Positions 9,325-18,895 of a stretch of 64,000 bases of DNA are shown here, piece by piece. The DNA lies in contig NZ_SCOU01000003.1 in NCBI RefSeq assembly GCF_005502435.1, positions 1-64,000 of the forward strand. Direction: 5' to 3'. Positions within the stretch are counted from its first letter, which is position 1. Each line of letters opens with the position of its first letter. Below the pieces are notes generated by a model. That model was not told where the DNA came from. It saw only the letters and a program-made list of their open reading frames with translations, and searched no databases. Source of the stretch: Methylobacillus flagellatus. Lineage in GTDB: Bacteria; Pseudomonadota; Gammaproteobacteria; Burkholderiales; Methylophilaceae. Position numbers and translations under genes: made by a program.

Positions 9325-10185
9325 CTAAAACGGTGCTACATAACTGAGCACTACACCGGCAAAAATCACCGCACCCAGCCAGTTGTTGTGCAGAAACGCC
9401 CGGAAACACGCGCTGGGTTCACGCTGCCGGATAAGCCAGTAATGATACACGGCAATGGCGCCCGCCGCTAATAATCCCAAGGCATACGGCCAGCCCAGGC
9501 CACTTTGCCTGCCCACATAAGCCAGTAACAGCAAGGTCAGTGCATAGCAGACCATGATAGCCAGCACATCGTAGCGCCCGAAGCAGATGGCTGACGAGCG
9601 GATGCCGATCTTGAGGTCATCCTCCCTATCCACCATGGCATACTCGGTGTCATACGCGATGGCCCAGCACACATTGGCCAGCAGCATCCACCAGGCGATG
9701 GCAGGCACCTCACCGGTCTGCGCGGCGAAGGCCATGGGAATGCCAAAGCCGAAGGCAATGCCAAGATAGGCCTGCGGGATGGCAAGAAAGCGCTTGGTGA
9801 GGGGGTAGCTGGCCGCCAGGAACAAGGCCGGGAACGACAAGGCCACGGTCAACGCATTCAGCTGCAGCACCAGCGCAAACGCCAGCGCCACCAGCAGCAA
9901 GGTCAACAGCAAAGCCTCTCGCACACTGACCTGTTTGGCCGCCAATGGCCGCAAGCGCGTACGCTGCACATGCGCATCGAAGTTGCGGTCTGCGATGTCA
10001 TTCATGACACAGCCTGCCGAACGCATCAACACGGTGCCCAGCACAAAAACACCCAGCATGTTCAACTCCGGCTTGCCCTGCGCCGCGATCCACAAAGCCC
10101 ACAAGGTGGGCCACAGCAACAGCAGGATGCCGATGGGCTTGTCCAGCCGCATCAGCCGCAGATAGGCATTCAACTTGATACGCAT
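9325..10185 (-). CDS. ubiA: 4-hydroxybenzoate polyprenyltransferase
   Basis: UbiA attaches the polyprenyl tail to 4-hydroxybenzoate in ubiquinone synthesis and is an integral membrane enzyme. The first Asp-rich site appears as [15 protein letters not shown] and the second as [13 protein letters not shown]. About eight hydrophobic segments are visible. The start is placed at ATG 10185 ([19 protein letters not shown]), whose A overlaps the TGA of ubiC, giving 286 residues; the longer frame would run into ubiC. It is coupled to ubiC, which makes its substrate. Confidence 0.95.
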   Translation of the reverse strand: MRIKLNAYLRLMRLDKPIGILLLLWPTLWALWIAAQGKPELNMLGVFVLGTVLMRSAGCVMNDIADRNFDAHVQRTRLRPLAAKQVSVREALLLTLLLVALAFALVLQLNALTVALSFPALFLAASYPLTKRFLAIPQAYLGIAFGFGIPMAFAAQTGEVPAIAWWMLLANVCWAIAYDTEYAMVDREDDLKIGIRSSAICFGRYDVLAIMVCYALTLLLLAYVGRQSGLGWPYALGLLAAGAIAVYHYWLIRQREPSACFRAFLHNNWLGAVIFAGVVLSYVAPF

Positions 10186-10730
10186 CAGTACAGCAGCTCC
10201 GGCAAGAACACTTCGGTCACCAGCAAGCGCGCGCGGCCCAGCCTGAACACGGAACGCCTGGCCCACAAGCTGCAAGGCGGTGCAGCCAGATGCGCGCTGG
10301 CGCGTTGAAACAAGGGGTGATGTGCATGCAATGGCTTGAATTGCAGATGGGTACGCTTGACCCTGGGGTCAGCGAACAAGGCCCCGCCCAGCGGACGGTT
10401 ACCCAGCCGCCCCAGCCCGCGCCAAGGCCCACGCAGACTGGCATGCGGGATCACACTGTGCGCGAACACACAGATCACGCCATCACAACTGAGCTGCACT
10501 TCACGCAGCAAGGCATGCTGACGCGGCTTAAGTTGCAGCAATGCGGCTTCATCGCGCTGCGGCCTGGCGCTGGACAGGCGTACACCGCGCACGGAAAAAT
10601 CACGGCAATGCAGCTGCAGTCGTCGCGTCAAAGAGCCCTCGTTGCTCAGCCAGTCGCGGTACGCCAGGCTCCCCAAGGGCTTTTTAAGCCAGCCATGACG
10701 CCCAGCCGGTAAATAGCTTAATTTGTTCAC
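10185..10730 (-). CDS. ubiC: Chorismate--pyruvate lyase
   Basis: UbiC converts chorismate to 4-hydroxybenzoate plus pyruvate, the first committed step of ubiquinone synthesis. The family features [29 protein letters not shown] and the C-terminal WARRSVF plus [11 protein letters not shown] are visible. The start is uncertain: GTG 10730 gives 181 residues, and ATG 10778 would overlap the end of recG. The stop overlaps the ubiA start (TGATG), implying coupled translation of two consecutive pathway enzymes. Confidence 0.9.
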   Translation of the reverse strand: MNKLSYLPAGRHGWLKKPLGSLAYRDWLSNEGSLTRRLQLHCRDFSVRGVRLSSARPQRDEAALLQLKPRQHALLREVQLSCDGVICVFAHSVIPHASLRGPWRGLGRLGNRPLGGALFADPRVKRTHLQFKPLHAHHPLFQRASAHLAAPPCSLWARRSVFRLGRARLLVTEVFLPELLY

Positions 10731-10752
10731 AGCAGGATTATCGCAGGCCGGG

Positions 10753-12795
10753 TCATACTTTGACGAGCTCGGCCGCATGGCCCAGCCAACGCTGCAAATG
10801 GGCTTCCACCGCTGCCGGGTGATCACGCAGCAGGTCTTCTGCCAGCTGACGCGCCCGGTGCAGCAAGGGCTCGTCGCGCGTCAGGTCAGCGATCTTCAGC
10901 ATGGGCACCCCGCTCTGGCGCACGCCCATGTATTCGCCGGGGCCGCGCAGATTGAGATCGGCCTGCGCGATCTCGAAACCGTCGCTGGATTCATAGATCA
11001 CTTTGAGACGCTGCCGCGCCATTTCTGACAAGGGCTGCTGATACAACAGGATGCAACTGCTCCTGGCGGCGCCGCGCCCGACCCGCCCACGCAACTGATG
11101 CAGCTGCGACAAGCCCATACGTTCGGCATGCTCGATCACCATCAGGCTGGCGTTCGGCACATCCACCCCCACTTCGATCACGGTAGTGGCCACCAGCAGT
11201 TGCAGCTCGTTTCGACTGAAGGCCGCCATCACCGCCTGCTTTTCAGCCGGCTTCATGCGGCCATGCACCAGCCCGACATGCAGCTCAGGGAACGAAGCCT
11301 GCAACAAGGCATAGGTCTCCTCCGCTGTTTTTAGCTGCAAGACTTCACTTTCCTCGATCAATGGGCACACCCAGTACGCCTGGTTGCCCTGCAGGCAGGC
11401 GTCACGCACACGCTGCAGCACCTCGTCACGCCGTGCATCCGCGACCAGCCGCGTCACGATGGGCGTGCGTCCGGGCGGCAGCTCGTCGATCACCGATACA
11501 TCCAGGTCCGCGTAATAGCTCATGGACAAGGTACGCGGGATGGGGGTGGCGCTCATCATCAGCTGATGCGGCTCAGGCTGACCTTTTTGACGTAACAATA
11601 AGCGCTGTTGCACACCAAAGCGGTGCTGTTCGTCGACGATCGCCAGGCCTAGCCGAGCGAACTGTACCTGCTCCTGAAACAGCGCGTGGGTGCCGACCAC
11701 CAGCTTGGCTGCCCCACTGGCGATCGCTTCCAGCGCCAGCGTACGTGCTTTTTTGTTCTGACTGCCGGATAGCCAGGCCACCTCCAGCCCCAGCGGTTGC
11801 AGCCAGCTCTGCATCTTGTGCAGGTGCTGTTCGGCGAGGATCTCGGTGGGCGCCATGATGGCGGCCTGCCAGCCCTGCTCGATGGCCTGCAACGCGGCAA
11901 GCGCCGCGACGATGGTCTTGCCACTGCCCACATCGCCTTGCAGCAAACGCTGCATGGGATAGCGCTGGGCCAGGTCGCGGCTGATCTCGGTCAGCGCTCT
12001 ACCCTGCGCGCCCGTCAGCGCAAATGGCAAGCTGGCCAGCAAGGCTGGTATCAGCATCTTCGATGGCGCCAGTGCAGGCGCACCCAGGCTGCGCCGCTTG
12101 GCATAGTGGCGCCGCATGGACAGCTGCTGTGCCAGCAACTCTTCATAGGCCAGACGCTGCCAGGCTGGCGTGCTGCGCTCCTGCAAGGCATACAAGTCCG
12201 CATCCGGCGGCGGCCTGTGCAGGGCGCGCAGGCTTTCCGCATAACCGGGCAAATCCGTGTAGACCGCAGCGGGCAAGGTCTCCTCCAGCGCCGCGTTGTC
12301 CAGCGCCCAGTCTATGTATTTACGCAGACTGGCCTGCGACAGACCGGCCGTGGTGGGATACACCGGCGTCAAGGTCTCGGTCACCGGCGTGCCCTCACGC
12401 ACGGCACGCACCTGAGGGTGCACCATCTCCCAGCCGAAAAAGCCGCCGCGCACTTCGCCGAACACGCGCAAGCGGCGTCCGACCTTGAGCTGGGCGATCT
12501 GGCTGGGGTAGAAATGCAAAAAGCGCAAGGTCAGCTGGCCGCTATCGTCTTGCAGACGGGCAATCAACACTTTGCGCGGACGGTACTGCACTTCGCTGTG
12601 CACGATCTCGCCTTCGATCTGCACCTGATCCCCCTGACGCACATCGCGCACCAGCGTGATATGGGTTTCATCGACATATCGCAGGGGCAGGTGCAACAGC
12701 AGCCCCTGAGCATCGATGATACCCAGCTTGCGCAGATTGGCCTGCGCCGGTTTAGGCAGGGAAGTGAAGTCGGCGGCGCGGCTCAGAACGGTCAG
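10753..12795 (-). CDS. recG: ATP-dependent DNA helicase RecG (apparent CTG start)
   Basis: RecG remodels stalled forks and branched DNA. Visible are the N-terminal wedge/OB region, Walker A GDVGSGKT, the DEQH box VDEQHRFG and motif [11 protein letters not shown]. The only ATG/GTG/TTG start is TTG 12696, but conserved RecG sequence continues upstream in frame ([15 protein letters not shown], then LLLHLPLRY), matching the known N-terminus. No standard start lies between 12696 and the in-frame TGA further upstream. CTG 12795 overlaps the ridA stop as CTGA and is my preferred start, giving 680 residues. The helicase call is certain; the start is inference. Confidence 0.93.
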   Translation of the reverse strand: MTVLSRAADFTSLPKPAQANLRKLGIIDAQGLLLHLPLRYVDETHITLVRDVRQGDQVQIEGEIVHSEVQYRPRKVLIARLQDDSGQLTLRFLHFYPSQIAQLKVGRRLRVFGEVRGGFFGWEMVHPQVRAVREGTPVTETLTPVYPTTAGLSQASLRKYIDWALDNAALEETLPAAVYTDLPGYAESLRALHRPPPDADLYALQERSTPAWQRLAYEELLAQQLSMRRHYAKRRSLGAPALAPSKMLIPALLASLPFALTGAQGRALTEISRDLAQRYPMQRLLQGDVGSGKTIVAALAALQAIEQGWQAAIMAPTEILAEQHLHKMQSWLQPLGLEVAWLSGSQNKKARTLALEAIASGAAKLVVGTHALFQEQVQFARLGLAIVDEQHRFGVQQRLLLRQKGQPEPHQLMMSATPIPRTLSMSYYADLDVSVIDELPPGRTPIVTRLVADARRDEVLQRVRDACLQGNQAYWVCPLIEESEVLQLKTAEETYALLQASFPELHVGLVHGRMKPAEKQAVMAAFSRNELQLLVATTVIEVGVDVPNASLMVIEHAERMGLSQLHQLRGRVGRGAARSSCILLYQQPLSEMARQRLKVIYESSDGFEIAQADLNLRGPGEYMGVRQSGVPMLKIADLTRDEPLLHRARQLAEDLLRDHPAAVEAHLQRWLGHAAELVKV

Positions 12796-13175
12796 GATTC
12801 CAGTACGAGCACGCCATCAGCTTCCACCAGCGCACCTCTGGGTAGAGAGGCCACGCCGACCGCCGCGCGTGCCGGGTAAGGCTGACTAAAATATTCCGCC
12901 ATGATGCTGTTCACCAGCGCGAAATGGCCCAAGTCGGTCAGGAACACATTGAGTTTGACCACATCTGCCAGCGAACCACCCGCCGCTTCCGCCACGGCCT
13001 GCAGGTTCTGGAAAACACGGTGGATCTGCGCTTCTATGCCCTCGACCAACTGCATGCTCGCCGGCTCCAGGCCGATCTGGCCGGAGAGGTACACCGTAGC
13101 CCCGACCTTGACCGCCTGGGAATAGGTGCCGATGGCCTGAGGAGCACCGGTGGTTTGAATGATCTGTTTCTGCAT
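12792..13175 (-). CDS. ridA: RidA family enamine/imine deaminase
   Basis: This small cytoplasmic protein (127 residues) hydrolyses reactive 2-aminoacrylate and related enamines made by PLP enzymes. The [17 protein letters not shown] and C-terminal [12 protein letters not shown] segments match the YjgF/YER057c/UK114 fold and active site. It lies between spoT and recG in a leftward operon. Its TGA overlaps the apparent CTG start of recG. Confidence 0.93.
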   Translation of the reverse strand: MQKQIIQTTGAPQAIGTYSQAVKVGATVYLSGQIGLEPASMQLVEGIEAQIHRVFQNLQAVAEAAGGSLADVVKLNVFLTDLGHFALVNSIMAEYFSQPYPARAAVGVASLPRGALVEADGVLVLES

Positions 13176-13196
13176 GAGGAACTGCCCTTGAAATGA

Positions 13197-15413
13197 TTAC
13201 TGTACGCGTTGCTCGAAGCCTATGCCCTTGACGCGGTTGATGCGCACCACGTCCTGGATCTTGCGCAGACGGCGGATCAGGTCAGCCAGGTGCACGCGAT
13301 TCTCCACCTGCACCGTGAAATACATATTGCTGTAGGCGCTATCGTCCGGATCTTCCATGCTGACATTGTCGATGTTGGAACCGGCATCGGCGATACCGGC
13401 AGCGATCTTGGCCAGCATGCCACGCTGATTGGCCACGGTCAGCTTGAGGTTGACCTTGAATAGACGCTTGCTGTCCGGATCCCACTCCACATCCAGCCAT
13501 TTGTCCGGGTCTACACGCATCTTGCGCATGCCCGGGCAGTCATGGGTATGGATCACCAGACCCTTGTCCTTGTTGAGGAAGCCCAGGATAGGGTCGCCGG
13601 GGATGGGGCGGCAGCACTGGGCGAACTGCACGGCCATGCCTTCGGAACCACGGATGGTGATGGTGCCCAGCGGCTTGTTGGGATGCTTGCCCTGCCGCTC
13701 GGCCGGGTCTTCACCCAGCGCCATCAACTGATGCGCCACCATGACGTTGAGGCGCTTGCCCAGGCCGATGTCGGTAAGGATCTCTTCCTTGCCCTTGACC
13801 GCGTAGTCGCGTGCCAGCTTCTGCCAGCGTGCGTCATCGATGCTGGCCGGGTCGGCATGCAGCGCACGCAAGGCCTGATTCAGCATGCGTTCGCCCAGAT
13901 GCGCGGACTCGGTGGACTGCATGGATTTGAGGTAATGACGGATATGCGCACGCGCCTTGCCGGACATCACATAGTTCAGCCAGGCCGGATTGGGCTTGGC
14001 GTTATTGGCGGTGATGATCTCGACGTGGTCACCGTTGTGCAGCTCGGTTCTGAGCGGCGCCAGTTCCTGATTGATCTTGACCGCCACGCAGCTGTTGCCG
14101 ATGTCGGTGTGCACCGCATAGGCAAAATCCACCGCCGTCGCGCCCTTGGGCAGCGCCATGATCTTGCCCTTGGGCGTGAACACGTAGACCTCGTCCGGGA
14201 ACAGATCCACCTTGAAGTGCTCCAGGAACTCCAGCGAATCGGCGCTCTCGTTCTGGATATCGATCAGGCGTTGCAGCCATTGGTGAGTCTGCTGCTGCAG
14301 CGCGGTCAGATGCGCATCGGTCGTTTTATACAACCAGTGTGCCGCCACACCAGCCTCGGCGATGTTGTGCATCTCGCGGCTGCGCATCTGCACCTCGATC
14401 GGCGTGCCGAACGGGCCGAACAGCGTGGTGTGCAGCGACTGGTAGCCATTGGCCTTGGGGATGGCGATGTAGTCCTTGAACTTGCCCGGAATGGGTTTGT
14501 AAAGCCCGTGCAAGGCGCCCAGTGCCAGATAGCAGGTGGGCATGTCCTTGACGATGACGCGGAAGCCGTAGATATCGTAGATCTGCGAAAAGGTCACCAT
14601 CTTGCCGGTCATCTTCTTGTAGATGCCGTACAGGTGTTTTTCACGGCCGGTGACTTCAGCCTCGATGTGCATGTCCTGCAAGCGCTGCTTGATGGCGTCC
14701 AGGATCTTGACGATGACTTCCTTGCGGTTGCCACGCGCCGCCTTGATGGCCTTGGCGATGACGTTGTAGCGCATCGGGTACAGGTATTTGAAGCTGAGGT
14801 CTTCCAGCTCCTGGTAGATGGCATTCAGGCCCAGCCGGTTGGCGATGGGCGCATAGATATCCAGCGTCTCGCGCGCGATGCGCTTGCGCTTCTCCACCCC
14901 CATCACGTCCAGCGTCTGCATGTTGTGCAGGCGGTCGCCCAGCTTGACCAGGATCACGCGCACATCCTGCGACATGGCCAGCAGCATCTTGCGGAAGTTC
15001 TCCGCCTGCGCCTGCGTGGCGCTCTGGAATTCGATCTTGTCGAGCTTGGACAAGCCATCCACCAACTCGGCCACCTGCTTGCCGAACTGCTCGCTGATGT
15101 CCTGCTTGGTGACGCCGGTGTCTTCCACTACATCGTGCAGAAGCGCCGCGATCAGCGTGGGCGTGTCCAGATGCAGCTCGGCCAGAATGCAGGCCACTGA
15201 CACCGGATGGGTGATGTAGGGCTCGCCGCTCTTGCGGATCTGGCCTTCATGAGCCGCCGCGCTGTAGCGATAGGCCGCCCAGATCTGGGCGATGTCTTTG
15301 GGTTTGAGGTAAAGCTTGAGTCGCTGCGTGAGCGGAGAATCCTCGCTGTCTGCAGGCAGCAAGGGGGTCATCGGTAGTGCGTCTAGTGCATGTTTGGCTG
15401 CAGATGTAGGCAT
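13197..15413 (-). CDS. spoT: Bifunctional (p)ppGpp synthetase/hydrolase
   Basis: This enzyme makes and degrades the alarmone (p)ppGpp. Domain order over 738 residues is an HD hydrolase region with HDVVEDT near 90, a synthetase with DIYGFRVIV and KANGYQSLHTT (about 290-340), TGS with VFTPKGKIMALPKGATAVDF (about 405-425) and a C-terminal ACT domain. The intact HDxxED motif argues for SpoT/Rel rather than a synthetase-only RelA. It follows rpoZ by 15 bases, an arrangement common in proteobacteria. The start could also be M15. Confidence 0.95.
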   Translation of the reverse strand: MPTSAAKHALDALPMTPLLPADSEDSPLTQRLKLYLKPKDIAQIWAAYRYSAAAHEGQIRKSGEPYITHPVSVACILAELHLDTPTLIAALLHDVVEDTGVTKQDISEQFGKQVAELVDGLSKLDKIEFQSATQAQAENFRKMLLAMSQDVRVILVKLGDRLHNMQTLDVMGVEKRKRIARETLDIYAPIANRLGLNAIYQELEDLSFKYLYPMRYNVIAKAIKAARGNRKEVIVKILDAIKQRLQDMHIEAEVTGREKHLYGIYKKMTGKMVTFSQIYDIYGFRVIVKDMPTCYLALGALHGLYKPIPGKFKDYIAIPKANGYQSLHTTLFGPFGTPIEVQMRSREMHNIAEAGVAAHWLYKTTDAHLTALQQQTHQWLQRLIDIQNESADSLEFLEHFKVDLFPDEVYVFTPKGKIMALPKGATAVDFAYAVHTDIGNSCVAVKINQELAPLRTELHNGDHVEIITANNAKPNPAWLNYVMSGKARAHIRHYLKSMQSTESAHLGERMLNQALRALHADPASIDDARWQKLARDYAVKGKEEILTDIGLGKRLNVMVAHQLMALGEDPAERQGKHPNKPLGTITIRGSEGMAVQFAQCCRPIPGDPILGFLNKDKGLVIHTHDCPGMRKMRVDPDKWLDVEWDPDSKRLFKVNLKLTVANQRGMLAKIAAGIADAGSNIDNVSMEDPDDSAYSNMYFTVQVENRVHLADLIRRLRKIQDVVRINRVKGIGFEQRVQ

Positions 15414-15428
15414 AGACGAACGGACACG

Positions 15429-15641
15429 TTAGGCATGGCCACGGTTCAATACTTCCAGCCCGACCTTGCCGGCGGCGATCTCGCGCAGTGCCATCACGGT
15501 AGGCTTGTCCTTCTGACCATGGTTGTTGACCATCGATTCGGAGCCATTCGCCAGCTGGCGTGCACGGTATGCGGCCACCAGCGTCAGCTGAAAGCGGTTA
15601 GGGATCTTGTCCAGACAATCATCAACGGTAATACGTGCCAT
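15429..15641 (-). CDS. rpoZ: RNA polymerase omega subunit
   Basis: The 70-residue omega subunit begins [19 protein letters not shown], the usual start, and has the RARQL helix. It assists assembly of beta' and takes part in ppGpp sensing. It sits between gmk and spoT, so guanylate supply, the alarmone enzyme and the alarmone-responsive polymerase subunit are cotranscribed. Confidence 0.97.
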   Translation of the reverse strand: MARITVDDCLDKIPNRFQLTLVAAYRARQLANGSESMVNNHGQKDKPTVMALREIAAGKVGLEVLNRGHA

Positions 15642-15674
15642 AGAAATTACTCCAGAAGTGCTTAAATCATGAAT

Positions 15675-16283
15675 TCAGACCAGAGTGCCGATCAACGCAG
15701 CATGCTGTTTCAACTGCGCTTGCGACCTCAGACGTTGGGCGCGCACGATGGCCTGGATATCCTCCAGCGCCACGGCGAAACTGTCGTTGATTGTAACATA
15801 GTCAAATTCGGTCACATGCCGCATCTCCTCGCGGGCGGCAGCGAGACGGATGGCGATCACGTCGGCGCTGTCCTGGCCCCTGTCATTGAGGCGGCGCGCC
15901 AGTTCTTCAAGCGAAGGCGGCAGGACGAAGATGCTGACCGCTTGCGGCAACAGCTTCCTGACCTGGGCCGCACCTTGCCAGTCGATCTCCAGGATCACAT
16001 CGAACCCCGCCGCCAGCTGGGCCTCGACCGCTGATCTGGAGGTGCCATAGCGGTTGCCATGCACATGCGCGCTTTCGATGAAATCGCCCTCCTCCTGCAT
16101 GCGCTGGAAGGTGGTGACATTGACAAAGTGGTAATGCACGCCCTCCTGTTCGCCTGGGCGTGGCGCACGCGTGGTGTGCGACACCGACAGCCGGACAGCG
16201 GGGTCCTGCTGCAACAGCGCGCGCACCAGGCTGGTCTTGCCAGCGCCGGAAGCCGCACTGATGATGAAAAGATTGGCAGTCAT
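15675..16283 (-). CDS. gmk: Guanylate kinase
   Basis: Gmk converts GMP and ATP to GDP and ADP. The P-loop is SGAGKTSL near residue 12, followed by HTTRAPRPGEQEGVHYHF, which binds GMP. The length (202) is typical. It lies 26 bases after yicC and 33 before rpoZ. Confidence 0.97.
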   Translation of the reverse strand: MTANLFIISAASGAGKTSLVRALLQQDPAVRLSVSHTTRAPRPGEQEGVHYHFVNVTTFQRMQEEGDFIESAHVHGNRYGTSRSAVEAQLAAGFDVILEIDWQGAAQVRKLLPQAVSIFVLPPSLEELARRLNDRGQDSADVIAIRLAAAREEMRHVTEFDYVTINDSFAVALEDIQAIVRAQRLRSQAQLKQHAALIGTLV

Positions 16284-16309
16284 GGAATGTCTTTAAGGTG
16301 TGGTTGGCT

Positions 16310-17176
16310 TTATTCGATATTTTGAATCTGTTCGCGCATTTGCTCAATCAACACTTTCAAGCCCATGGCGATCTGCGATACCTCGCTGGAAACGGATTTG
16401 GAACCCAGCGTATTGGCTTCACGGTTCAGCTCCTGCATCAGGAAGTCCAGTTGCTTGCCCGCCGCGCCACCTGCCGCCAGGATACGTTTCACCTCGCTGA
16501 TGTGGGCGGTCAGGCGGCCCAGTTCTTCATCCACGTCCACACGCTGCGCATACAGCACCAGCTCCTGACGCAGACGCTCTTCATCCACATTGTTGAGCGC
16601 TTCCTGCAGCTTGGTCGCCAGGCGTTGCTGATAGGCCTGCAACTGCGCTGGCAGCAGCGCTTGTGACTGTTGCACCAAGGTTTCCATGCCGGCCAGGCGC
16701 TCCAGGATAATGGCTTTGAGTTTGGCGCCTTCGCGGCCACGCGCCTCGCGCAGTGCCAGCAAGGCTTGCTGCAGGGCTGCGCCCACTTCGGCGTTCAGCT
16801 CATCCTGATCCAGCGTTTGCGTGGCCAGCACGCCAGGCCAGCGCAGAATGTCGGCCACGCTCAATGGCGCACTGTGCGGGAACTGCTGTTGCACCGCCTG
16901 CGACAGCTGCCACAGCTGCTGCAAAGCCGGGCCATCCAGCGTGGTATCGGCTTTCTGGCCACCGCGCTGCACCAGCGCCAGCCGGCATTCCACCTTGCCG
17001 CGCCCCAGGCCCGCATTGATCTGCTCGCGCAGCATGGGCTCGAAACTGCGCAGATTGTCGTCCAGCTTGAGCTGCAGCTCCAGATAACGGTGATTCACCG
17101 AGCGCAACTCCAGCAGCACCACACCAGCGGCGGTTTCACGTTCGATGGCAGCAAAGCCGGTCATGCTGTAGATCAT
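16310..17176 (-). CDS. yicC: YicC family endoribonuclease
   Basis: The 288-residue protein begins MIYSMTGFA, the hallmark start of YicC, with conserved ELRSVNHRYLE and the C-terminal domain ending KVLIEQMREQIQNIE. Family members have been linked to stationary-phase growth and RNA decay. It is the first gene of the yicC-gmk-rpoZ-spoT run and is divergent from rph. Confidence 0.93.
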   Translation of the reverse strand: MIYSMTGFAAIERETAAGVVLLELRSVNHRYLELQLKLDDNLRSFEPMLREQINAGLGRGKVECRLALVQRGGQKADTTLDGPALQQLWQLSQAVQQQFPHSAPLSVADILRWPGVLATQTLDQDELNAEVGAALQQALLALREARGREGAKLKAIILERLAGMETLVQQSQALLPAQLQAYQQRLATKLQEALNNVDEERLRQELVLYAQRVDVDEELGRLTAHISEVKRILAAGGAAGKQLDFLMQELNREANTLGSKSVSSEVSQIAMGLKVLIEQMREQIQNIE

Positions 17177-17298
17177 GGTTTATCCTAAACTCTTGAAGAG
17201 GCGGTGCATGGCAGGCAGGCTAGAGCATGTCCGCCTAAAGCATGCAGGCCAACCTAAAGCGCGATGGTATCAAATCCGCCGCCTGCAGGCTGCTGCCT

Positions 17299-17304
17299 TA
17301 TAAT
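17299..17304 (+). promoter_or_regulatory. Candidate -10 of rph
   Basis: A perfect TATAAT lies 26 bases before the rph ATG. No good -35 is present at 16-18 bases, so the element may be weak or activator-dependent. Confidence 0.4.
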
Positions 17305-17329
17305 AGCGTTTTGCCCAGCAGGAATCGTT

Positions 17330-18046
17330 ATGCGCCCCAGTCAGCGTCAACCCGACCAATTACGCGAGGTTGAGATCATCCGCCATTACACCAAGCATGC
17401 CGAAGGTTCGGTGCTGGTGAAGTTTGGTGATACCCATGTGTTATGCACGGCCAGTGTGGACGAGAAGGTGCCGCCCTTCCTGCGTGGCAAGGGACAAGGC
17501 TGGGTCACCGCCGAGTATGGCATGCTGCCGCGCTCCACGGGCAGCCGCATGGACCGTGAAGCGGCCAAAGGCAAACAGTCCGGTCGCACTCAGGAGATCC
17601 AGCGCCTGATCGGCCGCAGCCTGCGTGCCATCATCGATCTGGAAAAGCTGGGCGAGCGCACCATCCACATCGATTGCGATGTGATCCAGGCGGACGGCGG
17701 CACACGCACCGCCAGCATCACCGGCGCGTTCGTGGCACTGCAGGACGCAGTGACGCTGCTGATGGAAAACGGCCTGCTCAGCGAATCGCCCCTCAAAGAT
17801 GCCGTGGCCGCCATTTCTGTTGGCGTCTATCAAGGTGAGGCAGTGCTGGATCTGGATTATCTGGAAGATTCGGAGTGCGACACCGACATGAACGTGGTGA
17901 TGACCGGCAGCGGCGGTTTCGTGGAGATCCAGGGCACGGCAGAAGGCGTCCCGTTCGAGCGTGAACAGATGGACCACATGCTGGACCTGGCCGCGCTGGG
18001 CATCTGCGAGCTGATCGCCAAGCAACAGGAAGCGCTCGGTGCTTAA
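17330..18046 (+). CDS. rph: Ribonuclease PH
   Basis: RNase PH is a phosphorolytic 3' exoribonuclease that trims tRNA precursors. The start is set at ATG 17330 ([14 protein letters not shown]) with AGGA upstream, giving 238 residues, the normal length. The motifs [12 protein letters not shown], the arginine-rich [16 protein letters not shown] and the phosphate-site region [14 protein letters not shown] are present, so it does not resemble the truncated allele of E. coli K-12. It overlaps rdgB by 8 bases. Confidence 0.97.
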   Translation: MRPSQRQPDQLREVEIIRHYTKHAEGSVLVKFGDTHVLCTASVDEKVPPFLRGKGQGWVTAEYGMLPRSTGSRMDREAAKGKQSGRTQEIQRLIGRSLRAIIDLEKLGERTIHIDCDVIQADGGTRTASITGAFVALQDAVTLLMENGLLSESPLKDAVAAISVGVYQGEAVLDLDYLEDSECDTDMNVVMTGSGGFVEIQGTAEGVPFEREQMDHMLDLAALGICELIAKQQEALGA

Positions 18047-18644
18047 GCAACTGGTCATCGCGACCGGTAACGCCGGCAAGTTGCGCGAATTCCAGCAACT
18101 GCTGGCCCCGCTCGCCATTGAGGTCATTCCGCAGACCACGCTGGGCGTAACGCCCGCTGACGAGCCGTATATGACCTTCATCGAGAACGCGCTGACCAAG
18201 GCACGCCATGCCAGCCGTCACAGCGGATTGCCTGCGCTGGCCGATGATTCCGGCATCTGTGTGGATGCCTTGCAGGGTGCGCCCGGCGTACATTCTGCAC
18301 GCTATGCCGCGCCGCTGCCCGGCCTGAGTCAGGACCAGGCCAACAACCAGCAACTTGTGCAAGCTTTGCACGGTCAGCAACCGCGCACCGCGCATTACTA
18401 CTGCGTGCTGGTGCTGGTGCGCCACGCCGATGACCCGCAACCGCTGATCGCGGAAGGCGTCTGGCAAGGCGAGATCCTGGAGGCGCCGCGTGGTGACGGT
18501 GGTTTCGGCTATGACCCTATCTTCCTTGATGCGATGACAGGCAAGACCGGCGCCGAACTGCCCCTGGAGATCAAAAACCGTATCAGCCATCGCGGCCAGG
18601 CACTGAGCCGCATGCTGCATTTGATTGAAAGACTGGAACCATGA
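18039..18644 (+). CDS. rdgB: dITP/XTP pyrophosphatase
   Basis: RdgB (Ham1) hydrolyses dITP, XTP and other damaged purine nucleotides to monophosphates, keeping them out of DNA. Visible are [13 protein letters not shown] at the N-terminus, [12 protein letters not shown] with the metal-binding acids, and FGYDPIF with SHRGQAL near the end. The GTG start at 18039 lies inside the end of rph. The stop overlaps the next small gene as ATGA. Confidence 0.96.
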   Translation: MLKQLVIATGNAGKLREFQQLLAPLAIEVIPQTTLGVTPADEPYMTFIENALTKARHASRHSGLPALADDSGICVDALQGAPGVHSARYAAPLPGLSQDQANNQQLVQALHGQQPRTAHYYCVLVLVRHADDPQPLIAEGVWQGEILEAPRGDGGFGYDPIFLDAMTGKTGAELPLEIKNRISHRGQALSRMLHLIERLEP

Positions 18645-18856
18645 ATAGCGAATGGCCCAAATGGCTGCGGGATGATGGCAGCGTGGTGTCCTGCACCGAA
18701 AAAGTCAAAGTGATGACCGAGAACTTTGACGAGCTGAAACAGATCGCGCAGGACGCGCTGGAAGACGGCTTGCTCATGGAAGTGTCCGAAGCGCAGATGC
18801 GCGAGGCTCTGCATGCGCTGGTGGACAAGCTCGTCAATCCTTACGGCAAAGCCTGA
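18641..18856 (+). CDS. Small conserved hypothetical protein (71 aa)
   Basis: The ATG overlaps the rdgB stop (ATGA) and the frame ends 39 bases before hemW, so it is very likely translated as part of the rph-rdgB-hemW run. The sequence begins with SEWPKWLRDDGSVVSC and is acidic and helical in its second half. I recall similar small proteins in other betaproteobacteria but no function. No signal peptide, membrane segment or metal motif is visible; one cysteine is present. Confidence 0.75.
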   Translation: MNSEWPKWLRDDGSVVSCTEKVKVMTENFDELKQIAQDALEDGLLMEVSEAQMREALHALVDKLVNPYGKA

Positions 18857-18895
18857 CGCCTTGTTACACACCCTGATGTTGAACGATGTGATCGC

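Noticed and set aside
13542-15200. Long rightward open frame (552 codons) opposite spoT
   Set aside because: It is antisense to a clear spoT gene, has biased high-GC codon shadows and no recognisable domain or ribosome site.
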